Made by a program: the position numbers and the translations under genes. A stretch of DNA of 64,000 nucleotides from Cunninghamia lanceolata (taxonomy: Eukaryota > Streptophyta > Pinopsida > Cupressales > Cupressaceae): positions 992,001 to 1,056,000 of the forward strand of contig BSBN01000445.1 in assembly GCA_027924645.1 (NCBI GenBank). Reading direction: 5' to 3'. Below, piece by piece: positions 22,210 to 34,474 of the stretch. Numbering within the stretch: position 1 is the first letter of the stretch; the number at the start of each line of letters is the position of its first letter. A model generated the notes under the pieces. The model made no database searches and was not told the DNA's origin. It worked only from the letters and a program-made list of their open reading frames with translations.

Positions 22210-23394
22210 TGTAGACACCCTAAAATGACCAAGTCTTCCAATCACTTGCATTTCATCTAATCTATCACATCACTTGCATTTCAACGTTAATTGAATAATC
22301 TAATTATTTAATTAATTTCACCAAAACCACCAAATTCTTCTAAATCACCTACTTTCGACATTAATTGAATAAATTCTCTTTATTTAATTAATTAAATCAA
22401 ATTCCTCTATTATTCTTCCATAATTAAATAATTTTAATTATTTAATTAAATCATTATCTTCTTTCCAAATCTCAAGTCTCCATTAATTAAATAAATCCCA
22501 TTATTTAATTAATTCATCACAAATTCCCTCTTATCCAAACAATTAAATAATTCCCAATTATTTAATTAAATCAAATTTATTCTTCCAAATTTAAATAAAT
22601 CAAATCAAATTTATTTAAATTCTCTCATTCTCCAAAAATAAAATAAATCAAATATTTTATTAATTCTTTCAAATCATGCACAACAATTAAATAAATCTAT
22701 TTATTTAATTTGCTTTCTTATCTACAAATATCTTTCAAATCTTCTAAAAATAAGTCTTCTTCTCCATGCACACACAATTAAATAATTTATTATTTAATGT
22801 ATCTCAAATCATGCAAAAGCAAATCTTAAGTTGAGTTATCTATTCACTCAACCTTGTTTTTATCAATTTCTCTTAAATTAGAAAAAAGCTTTCTAATTTA
22901 TGTAAAGCATGTCTTATCTTTAGAAAAGAAAGTGTTTAACTCAAATAAAACAACTCTTGTGTGACACTTGTCTTCTTCTTATTTGTTGCACGTTCCTCAA
23001 CTGTTCTCCTCCGTTGATTCTTCTAAATTTTCTGGACCGTTGATCGATCTCTGTTGAAACCTATATAAACCCCCCTCATCTCTCTCTCTCCCTCTCTCTT
23101 CGATCTTATTCTCAAGCATATTTAACAGCGCTTTGAGCTTACATCGCATCGATTGAGCAAATTTACGATCTCTTAACATTGATCTTTTTAAGCACTACAC
23201 TTTCTTGTTGAAACCATGGTTTCACAGCAATATTGAGCATTCCATGTTCAATCCAAAGGGAACAATACAAATCTCGGTAAAAGCTTTCATGTTTTATTGA
23301 TTTATTATTAATGGCTTTTATTTAGGTCAGTTCTCTTTATGTTATTGGGTTTTTTATTTGTTTAGTTTATCATAGTCAATTTTCCTCATACACA
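22210..23394 (+). repeat. 5' LTR of element A
   Basis: Starts TGTAGACACC and ends CCTCATACACA. The U3 part (22270-22830) is made of short AT palindromes such as AATTAAATAATT and ATTTAATTAAAT in repeated array. A TATATAAA box is at 23062-23069, followed by a long CT-rich tract (23071-23100), the usual plant core promoter layout. Confidence 0.93.
23062..23100 (+). promoter_or_regulatory. core promoter in A LTR (TATA box and CT tract)
   Basis: TATATAAA at 23062-23069 followed immediately by a pyrimidine run (CCCCCCTCATCTCTCTCTCT). The same arrangement is in the 3' LTR at 37497-37535. Transcription would start some 30 bases downstream; this is inferred from plant promoter rules. Confidence 0.7.
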
Positions 23395-23397
23395 TTC

Positions 23398-23412
23398 TGG
23401 CACGCCCGATGG
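23398..23412 (+). other. primer binding site of element A
   Basis: TGGCACGCCCGATGG three bases after the LTR end. Position and TGG start fit a Ty3 primer site; the priming tRNA is not assigned. Confidence 0.75.
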
Positions 23413-25566
23413 GACCCACTAATCCCACTTTTTCTTTGAGAAATTGATTCTTTTTGAAGTTACAGTACGGTACAGCGCAAAAGACACAGAAAAGTGCTTT
23501 TGGCAGTATCCTTAAGCACTCTTGGAGGCATAGTACAGTGCCCTCGGGGGCAATGCGGCACTTCTGGTAGCACAGAGTGACGCTTTTGGTAAAACAACAT
23601 GGCGCTCTTGGTAGTATCGTTAAGCACTTTTAGCTAATTGGGCTTTCTGATTCTTCCTTTGCAGGGTTTTATTCACTACATATCTTTTGATTTGTCTGAC
23701 AAGCTGTTGTATTTGTCTTTCAACCCTCTTTTGATTTCCTAAGTTGACTTATTTAGGAGTATCTTCGATATTTGAGTTAATCTATTGTGTTACTACACCT
23801 TTTGAGTTTTCTGAATTTCACGATACAGATCTATCAGATATTACTTCTCAGAACAGTAGATCAATCATGAAATCTCATTTGGATTTGGTTACTTTGACAA
23901 AAGCTAACCTTTTTGTGATCTAAGACAGCGCAGCGCTTTAGGCTATACAGTATCACGCTTTTAGAATCATAGTATAGCGCTTCGGGATCTATTTCAGTGC
24001 TTCTGGTATTATTTTACGATGCTTCTGGTTTTCAACACAGCGCTATTGGTATCATAGTAAGGCACTTTCGGTATAACAGTAGCTTGCTTTTGGTCAAATT
24101 GATTTATTTTTGCTAACTTGTGAATTTTTTTTGGAACTAACTGACTTGTTGTAGTTTCTTACTACTCACACAAAGCAAATAGGTGTTTTTAACATGTTCA
24201 TGCAGGACGAGTGTTGAAGAAATCTTGATTTATCTCACTAAATCTTAGAAACACATTGCCTTCTTAAAGGATAATTGAACAAATCATTTCGACAATTTAA
24301 GTCTTAGGAACATACTGCTTTTCTTAAGGGACAATGGACATGTATGCAAAAATACCTCAATTTTCTAAGGGACAATGGACATGAATGCCAAAACACTTCA
24401 ATTTCATAAGGGACAATTGACAACTACAAATGTGTGTGTGCCTAATTTAGTTGCACTTTATTTTTCTTATAACAGGACAATTGAACCTTTGTTTGATGTG
24501 CTTGCTCTTACATTTCAGTACTTCCTTTAGAAAGGCCTGCTATTGGATTGTGCTTCATCCAAAAGGGACAACCCTAAGCGGAGTTTTCCTTTGAACTACT
24601 ATATAAGAGGGATAAGGCGAAAGCCAAGTCCTAACCGACGTTAGCCTTACCTTGTGGTGCCAAACTGAAAAGAGGTGTACTAGCTCTTTGTGGAAATGAT
24701 TTTCACATTGAGCGAAGTGTTTGATACTCTTAGTAGGATTGGTTAAAGCTTTTAGTAGCTTGTCGCATTGCTCGTAAGGCGTTGGTCCCTCAAAGTTACT
24801 AAGAACCATTTTAGTTAGTGACTACCCGACCTACCTCTGAACATTGCGGTAATCATCAGTGCAAGGGGAATCGATTTAAGCCCTTAAGACACTCACCATT
24901 GGCTCCCTTGAGAAGAGACAGTATTCCCTTGGCCATAAAGCTCTTGTGACCTACTTGAGCTTTCCAAGGGGAGGGTGAGATATCCCTACCTATCGTCTCT
25001 CGCAAAGATACAAAATATCTGACACCTTTATGGAATGATATTTTTATCGACGGAGTATTAAGCTGTGAGCTGATCTACTGCAATGAAACCTTGTCTCTAG
25101 GGATAAAAAGTGCTTGTTATTGTTTGCAATCCTCTTATACCTATGGAAACATTGGGCTTTTTTGTGAGCCTCAAACATACACTATCTGTTGTGTCAGTCC
25201 TTTTTGCCACTTGTTTGCTATGTTTTCTCTTGCCAAAAATAAATTCAATCAGAGCCATAACCAAATCTCTCAAAATTTGCCTTTTAAAACATCAGACACT
25301 ACTTCAGCACCCCTAGTATTATAGCAGCTTGTCGTTGGTAGTACAGTAGATCGCCTTTGGTATAACAGTACCTTGCCTCTGCCTAACCTACTTCAGTGCC
25401 CTTGGTATAACAGTATCTCACTTTTGGTCTCCGTAGCTCGCCTTTGGTATATCAATACCTCACCTTTGGTAGCTTAGTCCATCGCTTTTGGTAGAATAGT
25501 AGCATGCTTTTGGTTGCACAGTCTTGCGCCTCTGGTCAAACAGTATAGCGCCTTTGGTCCAGTTAC
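23413..25566 (+). repeat. 5' leader of A with degenerate 20-bp repeats
   Basis: No gene is supported. Three clusters (about 23465-23630, 23925-24090, 25315-25560) consist of variants of (A/C)AGYGCTTTTGGTATNACAGT with spacing of roughly 20-30 bases, for example GACGCTTTTGGTAAAAC, AGCGCTATTGGTATCA and TAGCGCCTTTGGTC. Between the clusters is ordinary AT-rich DNA. The reverse complement of the same unit (TACCAAAAGCGCT) recurs at 35780-36165 in the same element. Confidence 0.65.
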
Positions 25567-28330
25567 TTGTGCATCAGAGTTTGTCTTTTTCTCAAAACAC
25601 CAAGCAGAATCCTAGCATTACCTTTTGTCCTAGTGTATTCCATGGTAACCACTAGGCTCCAACAAACTTTGAAGTCTAAGCAAGTTGTCCCTAGGAAGCG
25701 CAAATCACCTCCTCACACACCGCAATCAGGCCGTCTCAACATTATTCCCAAGGTTACCCCTAGAACACCTGCGGAAAGATCTACCAATTCTCCCAACATG
25801 CCGTACCTTGACCAACCAAGTAATTCTCAAGAAGGTAGGGTCCCTTTGATAAGTACACCTCACTCTACCACCGGTATGCCTCAGCATTTTGTTTCACAAG
25901 GTTATACTATTGATCAAGTACCATCTTAGGAAGAAGGGGTCCCTTTGGTAAGTATTCCTCACTATACTACTGGCATGCCTTAAGGATTTTGTGCCACAAG
26001 GCTATACTGAAGATCTAGCCCCATCTCAAGAAGAGTGAGACTTTGAAATAGGTCAATCCTCTCAAGAAGATGAGCAAGATCTTGATGAATTTATACAAGA
26101 TCCTCGAGCCGTGGCCGCCTTTGACAAAATCCTTAGTGAGAACCAAGATCATTTCTTTCGCTTGCTAGCAGAGCAAGGTGCCAAATTACCCAAAGATTTT
26201 GATCTATCCACGCTTAGCGAGCCTAACAACAACCAAGACACCATACAAGCGGTGCAAAGCATGTCAACAGTGACCACGCCTTTGCCAGAACCAAGCTCGC
26301 AGTATAAGAATCCCCTCTTTCAAAACCCAATAGGAAAGAGGACCATTTCACCGCTTCTGACTCCTATGGAGGTCCACAAAAATCAACAAGAAACTATCCA
26401 ACGACAAGCGGACCTAGCTAGGCAAGCCACCTTAGCTCGATCAGATATGTAACCACCTCCTAAAGTGTCCACACCAATCGCAAGTGGAATCTTGGTTACC
26501 CCATCACGAATAGGTTTCCCACCAAATTACAATCCAGGGAACAACTATGTAGCCATGCAACAAGGGTCTTAACACATACCACCTCCCATATCATCAAACC
26601 TCCATGTCTCTCAACCAATTAGAGTCATGTAGCCCCCCCCACAAAATTCTTCTACGCTCATTCCCAATCAACCATCACAAATCACTTCCACCTATGTCCC
26701 TCCTCTGTTACGTTCATCCTTGCTAAATTTCTTTCACACATTGCCTAGCCACCCTCAACATTCCTAGCATCAAGTTTCCCAAAGCTATGTGCTGCCATCG
26801 CAACCTAATCAAACACACTTTAGCTTTCCTCCACCCCATTCTTTTCTCCAACCATCACAAAGCCAACATTCTTACCTAGTGCCACCCCCACCTCCTCCTC
26901 ATCAAAGCATCCAATCCCAACCCAATCTCAACCCAACATACAACGCATATGACCCCAACCAATCTTACGAACCTTATAACACCAATATTCATGGCTTACA
27001 CTACAATCTTCCATATGGGCATCAACAACCACTTCTTGGACAACAGAAGATGCTTCCAACTCCTCCTACAGCGATGCAGCTAAAAATTGCAAAAGTGCAA
27101 CGACAGCTATCTAATCTTACATTTGGCCACACCAAAAAGACCTTCTCTTTAGAAGAAGTGTGTCCTTATCCTTTTGATCGGTCATTACCAATGATCCCTT
27201 TTCCTCAAAATTTCACTATTCCCAAGTTTGATAAATACAAAGGAAAAGGTGACCCAAAAGACCATCTCAGGGAATTCTATCTTGCTTGCTTCGAGGTCTC
27301 ACATAACGACATGTATCTTATGCATCTCTTTCCTCGCAATCTTGGAGGTCAAGCTATAGAATGGTTCTCACACTTACCTACATGTATCAAGTCTTTCAAC
27401 GAGCTAGCAAAGAACTTTGCCACCCATTTTTTTTACAACGCAGAGCATGAGATTTCCATGACTGATCTATGCAACAATAAATAGAAAAATGGTGAAACTT
27501 TCATTTCTTTCCTCCAACGATGGAGACAAATGGCTAGCAAATTCCCTTTCAAGATTCCTGAGAAACAGTTTGTTAGCATATTTGTGCAAAACCTCAACCA
27601 AGAGTTAGGTTTCCATTTGCAAATTCTTAGTGCTAAAACCTTTGATGAAATCACTTACAAGGGAATCAACATTGAAAAAGTCCTCATTGCTAAGGGTGTG
27701 GTCAAAATCTTCAAAGACACGAAAGACAACGCTCCTCATCAACAATTGAATGATAAACCTAAGTTTTGGAATAAAAACAAAAATGTGGTCAATGATAGGG
27801 TGGTCGATTCTAAACATGTCCAAATGTTGCAAACACCGCTGCAACTCTCCAAACTAAGTCAAGCTCCACCTTAACAATAGCAACAACAGCAGCAACCATA
27901 TCAAAATCAACAACAACGACAATAGGAGTGACCTCAACAAGAATACCCACCGCGACACCAATTCACTCCCTTGGGAGTGCCTATAGAGTCAGTCCTACAA
28001 CAGATCTTGCAGAAAGGACTCATCACCTTACCAGATGCTCCCCCATATGGTGAACCTGTTTACAAAACTGCGCGGTATAGAGAAAATGAATACTGTGAAT
28101 TCCATAGGAGCAAAGGGCATCTAACCACATCATGCATGAAGCTCAAGCACCTAATCCAAAATCTCATCGAAGGCAACCAAATCACTTTTGAGAATGAACC
28201 ACCAGCTCAACATACGAACAAAGATCTCAATATGTACAAGGAACCATTCCCTCATCATGGTCCACCTCCTCCTTAGGATAGAGGTAAAGGTATCAATCAT
28301 GCTTCCACTTCCTTTGATTCCATTGTAGGT
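25567..28330 (+). pseudogene. gag of element A
   Basis: Structural protein region in at least five open pieces (25567-25929, 26111-26452, 26789-27484, 27530-27874, 27971-28276). It likely starts at the ATG at 25641 (MVTTRLQQTLKSK). Pro/Gln-rich spacers occupy the middle. The capsid-like part reads FTIPKFDKYKGKGDPKDHLREF.. in pieces and IEWFSHLPTCIKSFNELAKNF. Near the end is an unusual zinc knuckle CEFHRSKGHLTTSC, of the C-x2-H type common in Tat gags. A unit of about 99 bp is tandemly duplicated at 25828-26027. Stops include TAG and TAA at sites where the paralogous repeat keeps CAA or CAG. Confidence 0.83.
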
Positions 28331-29560
28331 CATTTTGAAGAGAGTCGAGTGTCTACCCTCACAATCAAAGGCAACTCTACGGATTGTACTGTTACAACTT
28401 GTCGTGGTCGTGTCACCATTCGTGGTCCTACACCCAGTCTTCCAGCTCAATTTGATTATAATCTTGTCGAACATCTAGGGAAAACACCTGCACAGATCTC
28501 TATCTTGGACCTCCTACGGTCATCACCTGCACATAGAGTAGTGCTAGAAAAAGCCCTCCAAGAGTCTTCAGTTCCCAACAACATAGCAGTCACGGATTTC
28601 CAAGCTATAGTAGGTAACATTGCTTCACCCTACAATGTTGTCTTCTCAGAGAAAGATCTCCCATCCCATGATCCTTGTCATAATGATGCCCTTCATATTG
28701 AAGTTCTCATCCATAAGCGCAAAATCAAACTCATACTCATAGATGGTGGTGCTAGTCTCAACATCTATTCTTTAAAGTTACTTAAGCAATTGGGATACTT
28801 TGAGGATCATGTCAACAATGATCAAAGTATTACAATCAAGGGATATGATGATGCAGAACGCCATTCAGAAGGTGTTATCCACTTGCCTATACAACTGGGC
28901 CCTGTCATGCTTGAAACTAGGTGTCAAGTCCTTGATATTGAACTATATTACAACATTATCCTAGGCCACCCATGGATCCATGCAATGAAAGTTGTTCCCT
29001 CCACGTATCATCAATCTCTAAAGTTCCCATACAATGGTACAGAGATCACTATCCCAGGAGACCCCAATCCTTTTGAATTCTACCGTGTCTTGCAAGGCAG
29101 TTATAAGAATTGTAACCAGGTGCCTAACAATGAAAAAGCCCTTGAATCCCCACTATATGTTGATCCTGAAACTCTGATGCAAGCCTCTACAAGTAACCCA
29201 AATCCTCTACCTGAGATCAAGGCTCACATCCATGATATAGGCTTTGGATCTTATGATATCTCAAAATCTTGTTGTGTAGGGCGGATGCCTTTATCTCCAA
29301 AATCTTATGGCAAACCACCCATTGCCAAAGTAACCAAAAAAGTAGCTATTCTTCCCCCAGGATTCCTAACCCAATTCCAACATGGACGGTTATTGGAAGA
29401 GAAAACTATTGAGGATATTTCTTCTTGGCTCTATAAGGAGAAAGAGCCAGTCACAATAACTGTCAAGCAATACGGCAATGGCTTAAGAATAGTAAAAAAC
29501 ATGGGCTATAAAGGCAAAGGTGGCCTTGAGAAATAGAATCAAGGAACTATGGAACCCATT
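28331..29560 (+). CDS. aspartic protease region with G-patch, element A
   Basis: The longest open frame of A's first half (395 residues, 28349-29536). The N-terminal part (QFDYNLVEHLGKTPAQISI) precedes the retropepsin: active-site loop LILIDGGASLNIYS with the catalytic Asp at 28742-28744, flap region IKGYDDAERHSEGVIHLP, and ILGHPWIHAM near the C-terminal end. After a 100-residue spacer comes GLRIVKNMGYKGKGGLEK, a good G-patch match, interrupted by a TAG at 29534-29536 and continuing NQGTMEPI. It is probably part of a gag-pol polyprotein and not a free gene. Confidence 0.78.
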
Positions 29561-30269
29561 GTTGTGACAAAGAAGCTAGACAAGAAGGGAGTAGGATTTG
29601 GTAAGAAGGTACCACACGCCTTGGACATCGAGTATATCCTCGATGAGGTAGCTGAAACATTTCCCACCAATTTGACGTCTACAGAGGATATTATTGATGA
29701 CTCTTCCCTCCACATGACCAACCTATTCGCAGAATCCTCCATTTTTACGCTATCCTCTATATCCTTAACCTCCACCACCAGCACCCAGAACATAACACTT
29801 GTCTACCCTGAACTTATCGATTGGGACCAGCAAGGGTCCCCCGTTATAGATGTATTTTAGAATGATGAAGCTTTAGCTGAGTTCATGGGACTTTAAGAAG
29901 GTATCCCTCTTGGTGATCATAAAGCAGGTTTTATAATGGAACTAGAGCCAACAGCTTATTTTGGTGAGAATGCCAAATCCTCTAGTCGCAAAAGTAAAAA
30001 TAAAGAAAGATCTCTAGGTGAAAACCACACTGTGGCACCTCCTGATCACAAAATAGTTAAAACAAAGGATGTATCCAAAGGTGAAAACCCAACTGTGGCA
30101 CCTGAGGATGGAGGATTTGACCTTCCCCTACCATCTAAGTATCAAGAGAAGTTAGCTCTCCTAGTAGAAGATTCTATAGAGATAAACCTTGGCACATAAC
30201 AAAATCCAAAGACCACATTCCTAGCAGCATCATTATTAGAAATAGAGCATAGGAATCTTAACACATTCT
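29561..30269 (+). pseudogene. protease-RT linker of element A
   Basis: Two open pieces (29549-29860 and 29936-30199) in one line of homology with the minus-strand copy at 3441-4019. Acidic and Ser/Thr-rich; it contains the GENHTVAPPD/GENPTVAPED internal repeat. A stop replaces the residue after DVF (29858-29860). No catalytic motif. Confidence 0.65.
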
Positions 30270-31300
30270 TCTTAAAGAGAACCATCAACTTTGCCTGGAC
30301 CTATGCTGATATGCTAGGGTTAGACCCTAAGCTAGTTGTTCACTATCTCACTGTTGATCCAAAGGTTAAACTAGTCAAGCAAAAGATGAGAAAGATGCAC
30401 CCACAAATAGCTCTCTTAGTGAAAGTGGAAATACAGAAGTTGTTAAATGCAAAGTTCATATGACCTATTGACTATTCAGATTGGGTCTCCAACATTGTAC
30501 CTATATCTAAACCCAATGGGTGCATCCACATGTGTAATGATTTTAGAGACCTTAATAAGGCATCTCCCAAAGATGACTTTCCATTACCAAACATTGACAT
30601 TATAGTTGACTTGACAGCAAGTCACGAGATGCTTTCTCTCATGGACGGATTCTCTAGCTACAATCAGATAACGATAGCAGAAGAAGATCAACATAAAACA
30701 ACTTTTACCTACCCTTGGGGTAACTATTGTTGGTGTGTCATGCCGTTTGGTCTAAAGAATGCAGGGGCAACCTATCAGAGAGCATTGACAGTGATATTCC
30801 ATGACCTCTTTCATCACATCATGGAGGACTATGTGGATGACATACTAGCTAAACCTTCTAGGGCAGATCACATACAAGTGCTAGGATAGATCTTTGACAG
30901 GCTCGAGAAATATCAAGTGCGCCTCAATCCAAAGAAGTGTGTCTTTGGTGTAACATCAGGGAAGCTATTGGGATACATTGTATCTCTTCGAGGTATCGAA
31001 GTAGATCCCGCAAAAGTAAAGGCTATAGTAGAGATGCCTCCACCAAAGAACCTTAAAGCATTAAGGAGCCTTCAAGGAAGGTTGCAATCCATCAGGTGTT
31101 TTATCTCACAGTTAGCAGATAAATGTCAACCATTTCAACACTTGCTCCGAAAGGATGTCTCATTTCAATGGAATTATAAGTGTCAAGCAGCATTTGATCA
31201 GCTCAAAGAGTATCTAGCTACACCTCCTGTATTGGTTCCACTAGTTGCTGATAAACCTTTGATATTATACATCTCAACTACAACTTCGGCCCTAGGGGCC
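30270..31300 (+). pseudogene. reverse transcriptase, element A
   Basis: RT fingers, palm and thumb. Landmarks: DFRDLNKASPKDDFPLPNID, WCVMPFGLKNAGATYQRAL, catalytic YVDD at 30830-30841, LLGYIVSLRGIEVDPAKV and LRSLQGRLQSIRCFISQ. Stops at about 30462 (KFI-stop-PIDYS) and 30887 (QVLG-stop-IFDRL) break the frame. Catalytic residues are kept. Confidence 0.88.
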
Positions 31301-32499
31301 TTGCTAGCACAACATGATGAAACAGGGAAAGAGCATGCAATTTACTATATCAGTAGAACCTTGGTGGGATATGAACTCAATTATTCACTGATGGAAAGAG
31401 CTTGTTTAGCAATAGTGTTCACCTCCCAAAAGTTGCAGCATTACATGTTGAACCAACACACAATTCTTATGGTTAAAATTGATCCCTTGAAGTATCTACT
31501 AGCAAAAGCAACTCTTACAGGCAGACTAGCTAAATGGGTCATGATCCTTAGTGTGTTCGACATTGAATATGTGGATCGTAAAGCAATCAAAGGACAACCT
31601 CTAGCAGATCAACTAGCAGAAGCACCCATACAAGATACACACCCGATGGTAGTAGACTTTCTGGATGAAAATCTCTTCACTCTTTCCAACTCAATAATGT
31701 GGAAGTTGTACTTTGATGGTTCCTACACACAACATGGATCAGGGGCCGGCATCTTGTTCATCACACCTCAAAATGACTACATTCCAAAGTCATATTGGCT
31801 TGCATTCCCTTGCACCAACAACATAGGCAAGTATGAAGCACTCCTCATAGGTTTCAATACAGCAGTTCAATGGGACATCACAAAATTACAAGTATATGGA
31901 GACTCATAGTTAGTCATTCGCCAAGTCACAGATGAGTACCAAACAAAAGATGAAAAGTTGGTCCCCTACAAGCAACTAGTGGATGCCTCCAAACCACATT
32001 TTTCTAGCATCACATTTGAGCAAATTCCAAGAGAGCATAACAAAGCTGCAGATTCTATGGCTTCTGTAGGGTCACTGATTGACATGCCGGCTAATACACA
32101 TAAATGTGAATTCTTGATCGAGCAATTGTTGATACCAGCCGTTGATGTTCTCGTTACTGAAATCATCTACGAACTTGTTGGTCCCAATTCCCCATGGTAC
32201 GAGATATCTATGAATACCTCAAGAACAAAACCTTTCCCCCTGACCTATCATCCACCCAATGTAAAACCTTTATCCTTCGATCCTCCCATTACATCATTCT
32301 GGGTGATACATTATATTGCCGGAGTCTCAATGGTATCCTCTTATGATGTCTTAACGCGGAAGAAGCCGAGGCTACCTTACGAGACATACACGAAGGTGTC
32401 TGTGGCGCACATTCTACCGGTCCTAATCTTGCTAAGAAGATACTCAGAACAAGTTATTATTGGCCTACGATAGAGCAAGATGCTGCACAGTTTGCTAAG
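31301..32499 (+). pseudogene. dual RNase H and integrase zinc domain, element A
   Basis: First RNase H: LGALLAQHDETGKEHAIYY to DPLKYLLAKATLTG and the linker DQLAEAP. Second RNase H: KLYFDGSYTQHGSGAGI at about 31705, then NNIGKYEALLIG, where the usual catalytic Glu of NIAEYEA is Lys-shifted. A TAG at 31907-31909 replaces the Gln of GDSQLVI, which the minus-strand copy still encodes as CAG. After 32200 a frameshift moves the integrase zinc region into another frame (AHSTGPNLAKKILRTSYYW read across the shift). Confidence 0.83.
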
Positions 32500-33449
32500 A
32501 AGTGTCTACAATGTCAGTAGCATGGAGATTTGATTCATGCACCAGCTCATGAATTACAACCTATGACAACCCCATGGCCTTTTTCTCAATGAGGTCTTGA
32601 CCTTGTAGGACAAATCCACCCTTCCTCCTCCAATGGCCACAAGTTTATCATTACCGCCACTGAGTATTTCACGAAGTGGGTGGAAGCCATTCCTATGACC
32701 TATATCACTGGTAAGGAAATAGCCAAGTTTATCCTTAACTACCTCATATGCCGGTATGGTATTCCCCAAGCCATTGTCACTGATAATGGGAGACCATTCA
32801 AGAATCAAGAGGTTCATGCCTTATGCACACAATACAATATCCAACATCGCTTTTCAACTCCCTACTATCTGCAGAGTAATGGCCAAGCTGAGGCTTCCAA
32901 TAAAACCATTCTCAAAATCCTCAAGCAAACAGTCAATGAAGCTGGCCGTGATTGGCACTTGCAACTCAATCCCGCCCTATGGACCTACCGCACTAGTATC
33001 AAAACACCAACTGGTGCCACACCCTATGCCTTGGTCTATGGCTCTGAAGCCATCCTACCTATAGAGGTCGAGATCCCATCACTCAGAGTATCCAGACAGG
33101 ACCTGATCGGCAGAGACGAGTATCGCACTTCCAGATTAGCTGAGCTTGAACTACTAGATGAGAGGCGCATTACCACACTTAATCATCTCCATGTCTATCA
33201 AAATCACCTCTGGCGTAATTACAACAAAAAGATCAAAGAAAGACAGTTTCAAGTTGGTGATCTTGTACTTAAAGAGAATTAGAGAAATCAAGCAGATCGA
33301 GAAAAGAAGGGCAAGTTTGAGCCTAACTGGTTAGGCCCCTTTATTGTGAAAGCAACATATGGATCAGGAGCTTATACTTTAGCTACACCTGACAGCATTC
33401 CTCTAGATGAGCCACTTAACAGTGTCCATCTCAAGAAGTTCTATGCTTG
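32500..33449 (+). pseudogene. integrase of element A, first copy
   Basis: Core and C-terminal domain: GLDLVGQIHPSSSNGHKFI with the first Asp, IVTDNGRPFKNQ with the second, GQAEASNKTILKILKQ with the Glu, then a C-terminal YTLATPDSIPLDEPLNSVHL. TGG to TGA at 32590-32592 (the other copy encodes Trp) stops the frame just before the first Asp, and TAG at 33280-33282 stops it before the tail. From 32794 onward the sequence is repeated in the tandem copy. Confidence 0.88.
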
Positions 33450-34474
33450 ATCCTTAGAGTATTCCAAAAAAAAAAAAATTTGATTAAATTAAACTAAACA
33501 AATCAAAAATGTAAATAATTTTAATTAATTAAATCAAATTCCTCTATTATTCTTCCATAATTAAATAATTTTAATTATTTAATTAAATCATTATCTTCTT
33601 TCCAAATCTCAAGTCTCCATTAATTAAATAAATCCCATTCAAGAATCAAGATGTTCGTGCCTTATGCACACAATACAATATCCAACATCGCTTTTCAACT
33701 CCCTACTATTTGCAGAGTAATGGCCAAGATGAGGCTTCCAATAAAACCATTCTCAAAATCCTCAAGCAAATAGTCAAGGAAGCTGGCCGTGATTGGCACT
33801 TGCAACTCAATCCCGCCCTGTGGACCTACCGCACTAGTATCAGAACACCAACTGGTGCCACACCCTATGCCTTGGTCTATGGATTTGAAGCCATCCTACC
33901 TATAGAGGTCGAGATCCCATCCCTCAGAGTATCCAGACAGGACCTGATCGGCAGAGACGAGTATCGCACTTCTAGATTAGCTGAGCTTGAACTACTAGAT
34001 GAGAGGCGCATTACCACACTTAATCATCTCCATGTATATCAAAATCACCTTCGGTGTAATTACAACAAAAAGATCAAAGAAAGACGGTTTCAAGTTGGTG
34101 ATCTTGTACTTAAAGAGAATCAGAGAAATCAAGCAGATCGAGAAAAGAAGGGCAAGTTTGAGCCTAACTGGTTAGGCCCCTTTATTGTGAAAGCAACATA
34201 TGGATCAGGAGCTTATACTTTAGCTACGCCTGACAGCATTCCTCTAGATGAGCCACTTAACAGTGTCCATCTCAAGAAGTTCTATGCTTGATCCTCAGAG
34301 TATTCCAAAAAAAAAAAAAATGATTAAATTAAACTAAACAAATCAAAAATGTAAATAATTTTAATTAATTAAATCAAATTCCTCTATTATTCTTCCATAA
34401 TTAAATAATTTTAATTATTTAATTAAATCATTATCTTCTTTCCAAATCTCAAATCTCCATTAATTAAATAAATC
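32794..34474 (+). repeat. 840-bp tandem duplication in element A
   Basis: Unit 1 is 32794-33634 (841 bp) and unit 2 is 33635-34474 (840 bp). Each holds the last 650 bp of integrase, the stop, an A-tract of 13-14, and about 120-160 bp of LTR U3 sequence. The junction sits at CCATT, which is shared by integrase (GACCATTCAAG) and LTR (TCCCATTATTT). Unit 2 is open for 193 residues (33710-34291) with CAG where unit 1 has the TAG stop. By eye the units differ at about 2-3 percent. Confidence 0.9.
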
